This document shows positions 31,709 to 43,560 of a stretch of DNA of 64,000 nt, piece by piece; positions within the stretch are counted from its first letter, which is position 1, and each line of letters begins with the position of its first letter. The notes beneath the pieces are model-generated. The model saw only the letters and a program-made list of their open reading frames with translations, searched no databases and was not told where the DNA came from. The translations under genes were made by a program, and so were the position numbers. The stretch lies in the NCBI GenBank assembly GCA_027924585.1, contig BSBM01000370.1, positions 28,665,501 to 28,729,500 on the forward strand, read 5' to 3'. This DNA is from Larix kaempferi. Lineage: Eukaryota; Streptophyta; Pinopsida; Pinales; Pinaceae.

Positions 31709-32995
31709 ATGGGCTCTAGTGGGGGAATTGATCCTTCTCCCCCTCCGAACGAGATCCTAGCTTTTAGGAATCTGATTGCAGCAAGTGGTAAGAGAAAACA
31801 AGGTGACTCTTCCCAGAAATTTGTCAGGAAACTTGAAAATATTCCCACTGTAGCTTTACCTGAAGCTGAATCTTGCAGATCTACCTTGAATTTAGCAGAG
31901 AGGGGATTAATTGGACAATTTACAGGCTTATGGCCCTCACCCAAAGCGGTTGAAGCTTGGGTTCAGAGGAATTGGATATCTCTTACAGTGGAAGGAATCA
32001 AAAGCTACTCGGTTGGCAAAGGTTTTTTTGTTTTTGTATTTGATAGTGCTGAAGATAAGCATCTCATATTCAGGAATGGTCCGTACTTCATGGGCCCTCG
32101 GGGATTGTATCTGAACAAATGGAATCCTGACTTTGATCCTACTCAGGATGTGTTACCTCGCCTTCCACTCCATTGCTGGAATCTGAAGGCTCTAGAATCC
32201 ATAGGCAATACCCTTGGTAAATACATTGACCGAGAAGAACGGAAGGACCAGTAATCTTGTGCTAGAATTTGCATTGAGGTGGACTTGGAAATCGGCCTCC
32301 CGGAAGCCATAAAATTAACAATAGCTGAATGGACACATATCCAAGAATTGGATTATGAACAGTTGCCCTTTAAGTGCAGATTTTTCCATGGTTACGGTCA
32401 TTTTGCAAGGAATTGTAAAAAGAGGAATGAAGAAGACATGGAAAAACCAAAAGGTGAGCAATGGACTCAAGTCCAGAAAACAGCTAAGACAAAGCCAAAT
32501 ATCAACACTAAAGGGAAAGGGAAGGCAATGGGCCCCAGTGCATCCTCGGCAGGGCAGCAACAAGGTGAAGGTAGCACAGTTCCATCAATACCAGCAGTCA
32601 ACAAAAACTCCTTTGAAATCCTCAGCATTCCGGAAGGCATTTCAACTTCAGTAATTGAGGAATTAGAACAACAGAACATTCCTCTCGAAGTGGTAAAATA
32701 AAAGACAGGCATTCCTGAACCTCTCCCCGATTCTCCAGCAGGGGGCCCCTCCCCCCTCTCCTATACTAAAATGATAAGGAAGAAACCTCCGGACTCCTCA
32801 GGTTCTTCAGAAGATGAGACGTTTGAGAAGCTGTTGAAAAGAGCAGGAAGAAAATCCCTCAAAGATGCAAGGGAGGAAGAGGCTGAGCAACCAAAAATGC
32901 AAGGTAATCAGTCCACCATCGAAATGTCTATAGGCAGGAAAACCAGAACAAGGCCCGCTAAGGGAGGCTCTATCCCTTCGCTTGTTGGTAAATAA
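31709..32995 (+). pseudogene. LINE ORF1 (DUF4283-type RNA-binding protein)
   Basis: One frame of about 428 codons has stops only at 32252 and 32699. The DUF4283-type region is at residues 50-170: ERGLIGQFTGLWPSP, WISLTVEGIKSYSVGKGFFV, FRNGPYFMGPRGLYLNKWNP. This is followed by a C-terminal knuckle in which the first two cysteines of C..C....H....C have become CRFF (CRFFHGYGHFARNC). The rest is basic and Ser/Pro-rich. ORF1 proteins of plant L1 elements bind the LINE RNA as a ribonucleoprotein. The last codon overlaps the ORF2 start. Confidence 0.85.
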
Positions 32996-32997
32996 TG
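32993..32997 (+). promoter_or_regulatory. TAATG stop/start overlap between LINE ORF1 and ORF2
   Basis: The ORF1 stop TAA (32993-32995) shares its last base with the ORF2 ATG (32995-32997). In the SART1 LINE of silkworm such UAAUG junctions support translation of ORF2 by termination-reinitiation; applying that here is inference. Confidence 0.6.
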
Positions 32998-35900
32998 AGA
33001 CTTCTCTCTTGGAACTGTAGAGGGTTGGGAAACCCACTGAAGGCCGACGCAGTTAAAGACCTCCTGAAAATTGAGACTCCTGACATACTCATGCTCCAAG
33101 AGACCAAAATCGATGGGGATGCCCTCCTTGATCTCAGCAAAAAGAAGTGGAAGAAAAATGATGGAATGGCTATCAGTGCTAGGGGAACCTCGGGAGGGAT
33201 GGCAACCCTTTGGTCGGCTGATCAGTTCCACCTAAAAAATTCCTTTGAGACCCAGCATTGGTTATTCACCGAAATTAGTCACTCATCTAGTAAGCTTTCT
33301 AATGCCCTTTTTAATCTCTATGTCCCGTTACTCTTTGTTGAAAAGAAAGAGTGTTGGCATACTTTAAATGCTTTCTTGGAAACACATCCTTTGACGAATA
33401 TAATTATAGCTTGAGACTTAAATTTAGTATTGGAACCCAAGGAAAAAAGAGGAGGTAACAGTATAAGGGATCCCTTGCAACCCTTGGTAGAAGAATTTAT
33501 TCGACATTGGGACCTTCTAGACTTTAAGCCAACGAAGGGATTCTATACATGGACTAACAACAGAACAGGGACAGCGCACATCTCAGCTCGATTGGATCGT
33601 TTTTTAGTGCAGAGCTCGCTCTTGCTTGAAAAAAAAACTCATTTCAACCAAAATTCTTCCTAATATCTCATCGGATCATAAGCCCATCCTTCTGTTGTTG
33701 GAAGAGGAAGAAAACTTTGGCACCATCCCTTTCAGATTCAACCCCCTCTAGAAAGAAAAGGAAGGAGTTATGGAGACAGTCTTAAAGGCTTGGGCCATCC
33801 CTGTCAATGGATCTCCCAGCTATGTTTGGGAACATAAGTTAAAAGCCACTAAATACGCCTTGAAGGATTGGATAAAAAATCCTATTTATACACATGCCAG
33901 CTATAGAAAAGAAACCATTCAGAATTTACTAGAGCTGCAAATGGACTTGGAAAACAAATCCATCAATATTACTGATTTCGAGAAAGAACAGATTTCCCAA
34001 CTAATCTCCTACCGAGCCTTTCGTCAGGAAGAAGAATATTGGTGATTAAAGTCTCGTAACTTGTGGCTACATTCAACGGATCGCAATACCTCCTTTTTTC
34101 ATAGACAATTCAGAGCTCGGCTCTCCCGGAATCACATCTCTGAGATAAACTCAGTGGATGGGACAATCCTTAAAGGAAAGGAGATCAATGCTACAGTTGA
34201 ATCACATTTTCAGAATCTCTTTAAAGAAGAAGGGGTTGGAAGTGAGGGGGATTCCATCGATTTCCTTTCAAATATTCCCGCTCTTGTCAGTAAAGAAGAC
34301 AATCTTCGCCTTATGAAACCCTACATTGAGGAAGAAATTAACAACGTCACCTGCGACATGGAGCCTGACAAAGCTCCAGGGCCAGATGGATTTTCAATCC
34401 ATTTCTATAGAATCTGCTGGACAATCATCAAGAAAGATCTGTTGCGTATGATCATAGGATCTCAACAAAAGGCTAAAGTGGGTGGCAGTATAAATTCCAC
34501 TTTCCCCGCTCTTATCCCAAAAGAGGTGAATCCGAGCTCCTTTGACCGATTCGGGCCCATTTCTCTATGCAATGCATCATATAAAATTCTTTCCAAACTC
34601 TTAGCCAATCGGATCAAGCCTCTATTAGAGCATCTCATCTCTCCTTATTAGAGTGGATTTGGTAAAGGGAGACATATTTTGGATAACGTTATATTGGTAC
34701 AGGAAGCCCTGCATTCCAGCTATCATCGGAAGGACAAGGTATGCTCATAAAGCTTGATATGGCTAATGCTTTTGATCGGGTAAATCTCTCCTTCCTATTC
34801 AAAGTTCTCCTTGCATTTGGCTTTAGTCTTGATTTTGTGAATTTGATCAAAGCATGCATTGAAAAGCTGTGGATAGCTCCTTTAGTCAATGGCATACCGA
34901 CTAATTACTTCCAAGCCACTCGTGGTTTAAGGCAGGGCTGCCCGCTCTCCCCTTTTCTATACATTTTAATGGCTGATTCTTTGAGTAGGAAGCTGACTGC
35001 TGGAAAGCTTGTGGGGACAGCCCTGGGCATCAGGTCGGTGAATGGTTTAGACTCCAAAAATCATGATCTTTTTACAGATGACTCCTTGCTGCTGGGAGGA
35101 GCCTCGTTAAAAATTGCTAAAGTATATAAAGATATGGTGAATAATTTCTGTAATGTCTCGGGAGCTAAAGTGAACAATAGGAAAAGTGCAGTTTACAGTT
35201 GGAATATGGACCATCGTTTAGTCCAACGAATTGCCCATCTTCTTGGGTTTGAGGGCTATGCCATTTGGGACAAAATTAGTTATCTTGGTCTCCCTCTCAC
35301 TTTGGGAGCCAACAAGGCTTCTCTCTAGCTTGGAATCCTCAGTAAGATCAAGTCTAAAATAGCAGCCTGGGGAGGATAGTGGCTAAATTATGCTGGGAAA
35401 CTCATTTTGATCAAATATGTCTTATCCTCCATCCCATTATATCAGGCCTCCTTTCTTCTGGCCCCCAAGTTGATCATGGCTCAGATCTCAAAATGGTTAA
35501 GGGACTTCTTGTGGCGTGGGGGTAAAGGGAATGAAAAAAAGTTTCATTTAGTCAAGTGGGATATCATCATGCGCCCTCTCAAGGAAGGAGGATTACAAGT
35601 TAGAGATCCTGCAAAGGCCAATCTTGCGCTAGGAGGAAAAATCCTTTGGAACCTCTACTCTAAACGCAAGCATCCTGTTAGTCAGCTACTGAGGAAAAAA
35701 TATCTAGTTGGAGTTTCCTTAAGTAATTTGCAGGTTGATTCTACTCCCAAAGGCACTATGTTATGGAACCTCTGTCAGCAAGGGATGAGTTTTTTTTTAA
35801 ACTTGCTTTTTCGAATCCCTGGAAATGGTAGAAATATCAAGATTTGGGAAGATAGCATTATGGGCCTTCCTCCTCTTGCTCTCTCTACCGATCTCATTGA

Positions 35901-37260
35901 TCTCAAGGTGTGGTTTTCTCAGCACGGATTGGTAAACCTGGCTGACATTTCAACATGGGATTCTGCAGGGATCTGGAAGGAGTGGTCCCTTCCTCGAATT
36001 CCAGTGCATTTACAGGAACAAGCTCTCCTCCTTCAAATGGCGTTGAAGGGTATGGCCCATGTCCATCGTAGATTGCATGATAAATGGGGTTGGAGCAAGA
36101 CCGGTATTTACTCAACCGGATATGCTTCTCTCCAACCTCATCATCCGCCAATTCAAACTCCTTCACTCTGGTCTATTGTTTGGGATAATTTCGGATTGCC
36201 CAAAGTGAATTTTTTTACCTGGACTCTTGTCCACAGGAAGCTATTAACTAGCGAAAATTTGATGAAGAGAGGCATTACGGGCCCCCATCGATGTCCTTTA
36301 TGCTGCTCGGCGACTGAAACTATGGATCACCTATTCGTGGATTGCTCTTTTTCTCAAGATGTTTGGTCTTTCTCTCTGCAAGGACTCAACGTTTTTGCCC
36401 CTTCGCAGCTCTCTGTTCTTGATCTCTTCTCTACCTGGAAAGCTAGGTACTCCAGATCGTTAAATTGTAACACCACCTGGACCAAAATATGGCATGCTCT
36501 CCCTAAGTATGTCTCCTGGAACATATGGTTGGCCAAGAATAATCAAATCTTCAACAACCTCAAGGTCTCTCCTATGATCGTTGCTACAAAGGTTAAGGCG
36601 CTTTTGAAGGAGGCTCTTGTTCTTCATCCTTCCTTCAACGACAACCACTGGCATCCAGATGAAAAAAAATGGTTTGGCACATACCTGTTTAGAGATAGAC
36701 AAAAACCCTCAGTCCATCCCTTCAATAACCCTGGATGGCAACTTCGAGATTCTGAAGCAGAATTTCATGGATGGTGGAGAACTCAGGGTAAATCCATGGT
36801 CTTCTTCGATGGGGCCTCGAAAGGTAATCCGGGGATTGCAGGAGCTGGCAGAGTCATTTATTCGCAAAATGGTCTCAGAAAAGATATCTTTCAATGGGGT
36901 TTAGGAATTAGAACAAACAACCATGCTGAAATTCTTGGAATGTTACAAGCTTGCCAGATTGCTCATGAAAATGGCTACAAAGAAATTCAAGTATTTGGGG
37001 ATTTTGAAATTTTGATGAAGATATTAAATAAGAATGACCATTTCAACAATCTGATCCTCAATAAGATATTGTCAAGGCTGCAATTAGTCCTTCACAAATT
37101 TAAATCCTCTTTGTTTTTCCACATTCTGAGAGAATCCAATAAAGCAGCTGATGAACAAGCAAATCGGGGCTGCCTCCTACCCCAAGGAATGTACAACAAA
37201 AATGATGGAATGCCCTCTTGGCTCCCTATTCTGTATCTTCCACTCCAGCTGCTCTCTTAG
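32995..37260 (+). pseudogene. LINE ORF2: endonuclease, reverse transcriptase, RNase H
   Basis: The start MRLLSWNCRGLGNP is the APE-type endonuclease opening. LQETKID supplies the catalytic Glu, and DRFLV follows later. Reverse transcriptase motifs are DKAPGPDGFSIHFYR (34365-34410), LIKLDMANAFDRV (34743), TRGLRQGCPLSPFLYIL (34918) and FTDDSLLL (35070; family norm FADD, so Ala to Thr beside the catalytic Asp pair). A zinc motif CPLCCSATETMDHLFVDC lies at 36292-36345. RNase H spans 36800-37160: FFDGASKGNPG (Asp), NNHAEILG (Glu), FGDFEILM (Asp) and ESNKAADEQAN (Asp). A TGA interrupts the endonuclease at 33412. Frame changes occur near 33655 and 34735, and other stops at 34649 and 35326. It nicks target DNA and primes cDNA synthesis on it. 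Confidence 0.92.
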
Positions 37261-37375
37261 AACCGAATCAGATGCATCAGAAATAAGAGCTTTATTGAAC
37301 AGTTGTAATCTTGGCTGAATGGCTACGGCCATCAGTATTCTCTATCAATAAAAATAACCGCTTTAGTTATAAAAA

Positions 37376-37571
37376 AAAAGGTAAGAAGATTAAGTGTCAT
37401 TGCAATTTTTGCGAGAAAGATGGTCATGTGGAATCCAAGTGTTTCAAGGAGATGGTAGCCTTGGAAGCAGCAACGAAGAAGCACAACATCAACCATGATT
37501 CTGTTCTCATTGAAATGTACTTCTACTTGAGGTTTTTCCTTCAATGCATATTCCTCTTCTTCTTATTCTAA
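37376..37571 (+). pseudogene. copia gag, zinc-knuckle part after the LINE
   Basis: Directly after the second target-duplication copy the gag frame continues GKKIKCHCNFCEKDGHVESK, containing an intact C-x2-C-x4-H-x4-C knuckle. It ends at a stop at 37571. It is the continuation of 30641-31404. Confidence 0.85.
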
Positions 37572-38620
37572 TGAGTGGATCATTGATTCTGGAGAATCTT
37601 ATCATATGGATAAGAAAAAATCCATTTGTCTACTCTAAATGAATGTAACACTAATCAAATATTTGTTGGTGATATAGATCTCTTTATGTTGTAGGATATG
37701 GAATAGTTTAGCTACTAGATGATGGTCAATTCATTCTAGAGGAGGTAAGACAGCAGAGTTTACACCTCACCAAGTTGTAATCAAGGATTTCAATAATCCC
37801 AAGCATTTCCTAGCTATTGGAATTGTTGATGATATTACTAAGTTGTAAAGATTCAGCAACTTTGGGTCATCACCTTTTCCCACAGTTTATATTCTCATAA
37901 CGATGACTTGAGAAAACTTTGGCATGAGCAATTTGGTCATTAAAATTATCGCTTATTGCAGCAACGATGTAATTAGAAAATGGTGACTAGTCTTCCTCTC
38001 GTCTCTTGCAGATATGGTGTTTTTCCCAAGTGTGTTCTCGAAAAACATCATCGAGATAGTTTTGAAAAACATGCCTCTTGGAACGCCTTGGCCCCCTTGC
38101 ATCTTGTTCACATTGATTTGTGTGGTCTGCTTCCTTCTGCTTCTTTCTTTGGCTTCAATTATTTCTTAACTTTCATTGATGACTTTTCCAATCGCAAGTG
38201 GGTTTACTTATTAAAAATTAAGAGCGAATTTTTCATCCTACAAGGCCCTTGTAGAGAAACAATATGGACATCAAATACAAAAGTTAAGAACAAATAATGG
38301 AGGCAAAATTGTAAAAAGAAATTTTACTAATTACTGCACTGCACAAGGAATTCAGATGCAAGATATTGTTCCATATACACCACAAAAAAATGGTGTTGTT
38401 GAGAGAAAGAATCGCACATTAAAAGAAATGGCTAAATGTATGATCCAAGCTAAGCCTGGATTAAGTCTTCAATTTTGGGTCGAAGCCATTAATTGTGCCA
38501 ATTACATAGTCAATTGCACTCCCACCAACGCTCTAAAATATATAACATCGAAAGCGGCATGGAATAACATTAAACCATATGTAACCGACTTTCATGTCCT
38601 TGATAGTGAACCATGAGCTC
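37572..38620 (+). pseudogene. copia protease and integrase, decayed
   Basis: WIIDSGESYHM at 37578 is the copia protease site (norm DSGAS.HM; Ala to Glu). Around 37905 a degraded GAG-pre-integrase segment reads LRKLWHEQFGH. The integrase core begins near 38100 with PLHLVHIDLCGLLPS (first Asp) and FLTFIDDFSNRKWVYLLK. The third acidic residue is in QKNGVVERKNRTLKEMAK (38386), followed by FWVEAINCANYIVNCTPTNA. Frameshifts separate the pieces, and the second Asp region (38270-38340) is damaged. Confidence 0.85.
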
Positions 38621-40640
38621 ATATTCCTGATGAAAAATGGAAAGCAATGCAGCCTAAGAGTGAGAAGTGCATATTTGTTGAATATTTTACAGATGTAAAA
38701 TTCTATAGAGTTCTTCAACCAAAATCCATTGACATAATTATTAGAAGAGATGTTAAATTGGATGAAAATATATTGTCCTATGAACCTAATTTGGTGTGTG
38801 TTTCGTTTATGTCTTGTGAGCCTAATTTGGCATATGTTCCATCTATGTCCTGCTATCTATCTTCGGCACTTGTGCCGCCTTCTACTCCCAAATTATTTGA
38901 TAGTGTTCCTACTCTGAATTCTTCTGATGATGATGACAATGAGGACAAAAATACACCTCCACCTTCTAAGTTTCCTGTAGTCACACCAGCACAACCACTT
39001 CCTTGATGGGTCCATACAACATGCGAAGCAACTTGTGATATTGTCGGTGAACCTAGAGGTCAGCATCGAATAGGTTCACAATTCTAATTTGCATCTTCTC
39101 TTTTGGCTCAAGTTTCAAAGACTCATGATCCAGAAAGTTTGCAAAATATTCAGGCCATCTAGATTGGGACACAAGTATGGATGAAGAATATTGTTCCTTA
39201 ATGACGAACAATACTTGGGATCTTGTACCTCTTCTAAAAGGAAGAAAACTTTTCAGATTTAAATGGGTATATAGAGCTAAGTATGCATCAAATGGAAGTG
39301 TTGAAAGACTTAAGGAAAGGTCAGTTTCCAAATGATTTTCCTAGGTTCAAGGAATTGACTATAAAGAAACCTTTTCCCCTACCACCAAAATGAACTCCAT
39401 CCACCTTGTTCTTTCCCTTGCCACTTCACATAAATGGGAATTCCATCAAATGTATGTCAACTCCACCTTTTTACATGGGGATTTGCAAGAATAAATTTAC
39501 ATGGAACAACCTCGTCGCTATGTTCAAAATGACTCCAACCTTGTATGTCACCTTAAGAAATCTCTTTATGGCCTTAAGCAATATCCTCAGGCTTTGTATG
39601 CCGAAATGGATAGCTTTCTCCTTGGCATTGGATTTTCTAGATACCAGTTTGACCACAATGTCTATACCAAGAAAGTAGGAAAGCATATCATCATCCTTGT
39701 TCTCTATGTTGATGAATTTATTCTTATTGGCAGTTACCATAACCTTTTAACCCCTGTGAAATCCATACTTAAGAATAAATTTGAAATGATAGACATAGGA
39801 CATTTGCATTATTTTCTTGGCCTCCAAGTCCTGCAAACCAAAGAAGGAATTTTACTTTCTCATTCAAGTATGCATGTGACCTTCTTCGTCACTTTCTCAT
39901 GGATGATTGTAAACCAGATCCATCTCCCCTCCACTATGGATTCATACTTATTGCCACTTGCGCTTCACCTGAAGTAGATGCTACTTTGTATTGTCAACTC
40001 ATTGGTAGTCTCTTGTACTTGACTCATAGTCATCCTAATATTTCCTTTAGCATTGGTCTTGTTGATTGGTATGCAAATGCCCCATGAAATCCATTGGAAA
40101 GCACAAAAAAGGATACTTTGGTATTTCTGGCATACGGTTCAATTTTGGATTCATTATAGTTCAGGGGAGACTCCTTTGTTGGTTGGTTTCGCTGATTTAG
40201 ATTGCATTGATGACCCTAATGATCAGAAGTCTGTTGCATGTTATATTTTCAGTCTTAGTTTTGGACCTATCACTTGGACTTGTAAGAAACAACAAGCTCT
40301 TTCTCTTTCTTAAACATAAGTAGAGTATCCAGCCATAATTAATGCAAGTCAAGAAGCCCTGTGTCTTCGAAAGATCCTTTCCACGTTTGGATTTGAGTAG
40401 AAGCATCTGACTACCCTTTGGTGTGACTGTACTGTGACAATAAAAGTGTCATCAAGATTTCCAAAGATTCAATTCAACATCAACGTAGAAAACACAATGA
40501 GTTACAGATGTACTTCATCGGAAATCTTGTTTAGGATCATGTTCTCAAAGTGATGTTTTTTCCTACATATGATCAAGTTGCAGACATCTTCACAAAGTCT
40601 CTTACAAAAGCAAAGTTTTCTAAACTTCGATCTATGGTAG
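38621..40640 (+). pseudogene. copia reverse transcriptase and RNase H, decayed
   Basis: After an Asp/Pro-rich linker (38880-39005), reverse transcriptase pieces include LVCHLKKSLYGLKQYPQALY (39540-39600) and ILVLYVDEFILIG (39695-39735). The catalytic YVDD has become YVDE. FEMIDIGHLHYFLGLQV follows. LYCQLIGSLLYLTHSHPNIS (39988-40045) opens the RNase H part, with LLVGFADLDC and TCKKQQALSLS before a stop. The end near 40540-40640 retains DQVADIFTKSL-like sequence. At least eight disruptions are present. Confidence 0.88.
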
Positions 40641-40753
40641 GAGTTTCGAAATTTTTCATTAAGGGGGTATAGGCTCTAATACCTAATTCTTTCTCCTATA
40701 GTGTCACTTTTGTAAATCCTTCAATCATATCCCAAGTTGTTCTTAAAGGGGAA

Positions 40754-41206
40754 TTTTAGGATATTTAGATACTTAGGATTTAGTTAAGATCAACATGTTA
40801 TAATGTGTATTTAGGTAAAGTGTGTTTCTTTTGTATGCATTAGTATTCATTTGTGCTTATGTAATTTGACGGTCACCATATGTTCTAGACATAGAGTGAT
40901 CCTATGGTTCATCTTCACCTCAATCTTAATGGTTATTGATCAGTTCCTGACACCTTATTGGTCCATGATCTCTATTTAAAGAGCATGGAGAGTCATTTGC
41001 TTGATGATCAATCATGAGAACTCATATGTAAAATATTTTTCCTTCGCATAATATATTTTATCAAGTAGATATTTGGTTGGGGTCATGGATTGTTTCCCTC
41101 TTCGATGGTTTTAACCACATAATCGGTGTGTTGATATGTGATTTATTTCTGTGATCAGTTTCTCAAGGTGTTAAATCTTTTGGAAATATCATGTGTTAGT
41201 TGAACA
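40754..41206 (+). repeat. 3' LTR of the copia element
   Basis: Aligned with 29159-29605. It starts TTTTAGGATATTTAG and ends AGTTGAACA. The purine tract AAAGGGGAA lies at 40745-40753. Confidence 0.88.
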
Positions 41207-42104
41207 CTACAAATGCAACCATAGGCTTATCTCCCACATGAAACTTGTGTGGAACTTAATGTTGATCATGGTGTAGCTTATACTTATCAATGGATTTTTT
41301 CAAACTATCATGAACTTGTTGTTGGATGTGATGGATCCATTCAACGAATTTGGATTCTCGATTAGCTTTAATTTGAGCAATATGGGAGGATTCATCTTGT
41401 GTAGAAGCAAAGAGAAGTGTTATGTCAATTGGGGCTAATGGTTGGAACCCCAAGCACACTTGAAAGGGGTTGTGGCCAATAGAGCCATGAAGGGATCCAT
41501 TGTAGCTATGTTGAACATATGAAAGGCTCTCATCACAAGTGCATGGATGTTTGAAGTTGTATATTCTCAGGATATGCACAATCATCCCATTGACTACCTT
41601 TGTCAATCCATTGGTTTGGGGGTGGAAAGTAGTCGATTTGGCTATCTCGGTGTCCATCGTCGACCGTAGCCTAGACCAAAAAGTACTAAGGAATATATTA
41701 TCTCAATACAAAATAATGGTCTATGGGAGGCCAAAGTGGACCCAAACACGCTCAAAGAGGAGCTTAGTATTGGCCTTTGATGCGATGCTCTTCTTACATG
41801 GAGTTAAAATTGACATCTTAGAGAACCGGTCAAAAACCAAAAATACATAGTTGTTTCCACGCTTGGTTGAAGGAAAGATAGGAATGTAATCCATGGATAC
41901 AGATTGCCGAGGTCTATCTGGGGTAGGCAATGGTGTGTACAACCCACTTCTTTCTGGTAGGTTTGGCGATGGCACGGGCGGCATGATCTGATGTACATTC
42001 CAACATATTATCAGGGCTTTGACCAGAAGAAGTACTTTTACAATACTGCCACTGTCTTTTCTATGCCAAAGTGCCCTGCCAATCAATTGTAATGCACCTT
42101 CCAA
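41207..42104 (-). pseudogene. gypsy-X integrase
   Basis: The minus strand reads SVSMDYIPIFPSTKRGNNYV (first catalytic Asp; 41905-41850), FLVFDRFSKMSILTPCK, VWVHFGLP, then after a frame change STTFHPQTNGLTKVVNGMIV (41640-41580; the third acidic residue Glu, usually TE, is K here). HNPFQVCLGFQPLAPID and HKFHVGDKPMV follow. These are textbook Ty3/gypsy integrase blocks. The sequence stops at 41207 where the copia entered and resumes at 29158. Confidence 0.88.
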
Positions 42105-43040
42105 ATAAAATTCTCAAGTTATTGTGAAGGAACATAGAGGGGTGGTTGAGATGGCATAAAAGTTCATCCTGGAGATGAAAGTTTGAGACTGGTATTTCTA
42201 TGCAAAATGTATCTTCCTATGCACAATGTGTGATAGGTAATAACAAATTCAGGGTCATTGTTGTAAAATTGGGGCCACTTGGAGGTATCGTGTCCATAAG
42301 AGTTGAGCACGATAGTTAGTGAAACAATCAAAGGATGGAAGAATCATTTCATAAATCGATATGTGCTACCCTTCTTGTACTTGATGTGCAAGTGGAATTG
42401 CTGCAAGTATGTGGACCGCTTCTGGTGGAGATAATTCTGTAACTTTTATTGTGTCTACATGAATTGCAAGGGATTTTGATCAATGTGGATGATCATCTAC
42501 TTCCATGGGATGTAATGTTTCCACTAGAAATAGGCCTGCATAATGGAGTACATATCCTTATCATAGGTGGGATATTGGTGAACAAAATCAAAGAGTGTCT
42601 TGCTATGACAATCCACTGGATGTCCATTCTAAGTGAGGAATGCATTGATAGTATAGTCAGAGGAATCTATCTCAATATCCAAATGTTGTTACAGGTCTAG
42701 CAAACTTGGTACTAGAACCGAACAAAGAATGTTGTTTCAGATCCTCGAATGTTTTCTATTGAGACACACCCCAAGCGAACTTGGATTTGTATCCACCCTT
42801 GGTCACTTGACTCGAGGTCCAATCAATATGAAAGAACCCCAACACAAATATTCAATAAAAGTTGGCGACACCCAAGAAGTTGAGGATCTTTGTTAGGGTC
42901 GTCAGGGTTGGCCAATCATGAATGACTTGGATCTTGGTTGGGTCCACATGCACCCCATGTTCATCCACAATGTATCCTAGATACTGAATTCTCTCCATGT
43001 CAAATGAACATTTCTCCAAATTGGAGTATAACGTGTGTTG
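42105..43040 (-). pseudogene. gypsy-X RNase H region, heavily degraded
   Basis: The minus strand keeps NLEKCSFDMERIQYLGYIVD, DEHGVHVDPTKIQVIHDW and NFLGVANFY (43025-42870), the normal passage from reverse transcriptase to RNase H. Further down only isolated matches survive among stops (VTKGGYKSKFAWG, NFHLQDELLCHL). Confidence 0.8.
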
Positions 43041-43560
43041 TCATAGGGTGCTCATGACCTGTTGAATGTGTTGCAAATGTTCCACCCAAGTTCTATTGAA
43101 TATGAGGATGTCATCCAGATATACGACCATGAAGGAGTTTTTGAATGGCCACAAGATATCATCCATAATCCTCGTGAATGTTGTTGGAGCATTATTCAAG
43201 ACAAAAGACACGACCAACCACTCCAAAAGGCCTTCTTTAGACTTGAAGGTTGTCTTCCATACATCAGTTTGCTCGATCGAGACCTGTTGGTATCCTGAAT
43301 TCATATCATTCTTGCTAAAGAACTTGGCACCCTTAAGTTGATTACGAAGATCATCAATCTGAGGGATTGGGTATCGATTCTTGACAGTGATCTTGTTCAA
43401 GGACCTATAATAAATTCAAAATCACCATGTACCATCCTTCTTATGTACCAACATGATTGGGACCCCACGAGATGAGGATCTTGGTCGAATGTGGCCCTTT
43501 TGGACGATCTCTTGAATCTAATGTTTTATTTCCTCATTCTCCAAAAGAGAGAATATGTAT
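43041..43560 (-). pseudogene. gypsy-X reverse transcriptase
   Basis: Clear motifs are MLVHKKDGTW (about 43450), LNKITVKNRYPIPQIDDL, FFSKNDMNSGYQQV (catalytic Asp retained), PTTFTRIMDDIL and MVVYLDDILIF, the intact YLDD box at about 43135-43105. The open frame 43400-43041 is the longest intact piece of this element. Confidence 0.9.

Larger units (their letters stand above)
31405..37375 (+). mobile_element. Full-length L1-like LINE with RNase H
   Basis: An 18-bp perfect target duplication brackets it. It ends in an A-rich tail after TTTAGTTATAAAAA. It holds a 0.3-kb 5' UTR, ORF1 (31709-32995) and ORF2 (32995-37260) with endonuclease, reverse transcriptase, CCHC-like zf-RVT and RNase H domains. 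This architecture is that of plant L1-clade elements carrying a plant-type RNase H. Only a few stops and two frame changes are present, so it is younger than the copia it entered, whose gag it splits. Confidence 0.93.
29159..41206 (+). mobile_element. Ty1/copia element, split by a LINE
   Basis: LTRs at 29159-29605 (447 bp) and 40754-41206 (453 bp) share most bases. The right copy has lost the initial TG (TT). TGGTATCAGAGCTTT directly after the left LTR is a perfect initiator-tRNA primer site. TTAAAGGGGAATT lies before the right LTR. Gag, protease, integrase, reverse transcriptase and RNase H follow in copia order, all with stops. The element sits in gypsy-X pol. The flanks CTGAA and CTACA read as TTCAG and TGTAG on the gypsy strand, each one change from an inferred TGCAG duplication. 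Without the LINE it is about 6.1 kb. Confidence 0.9.
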
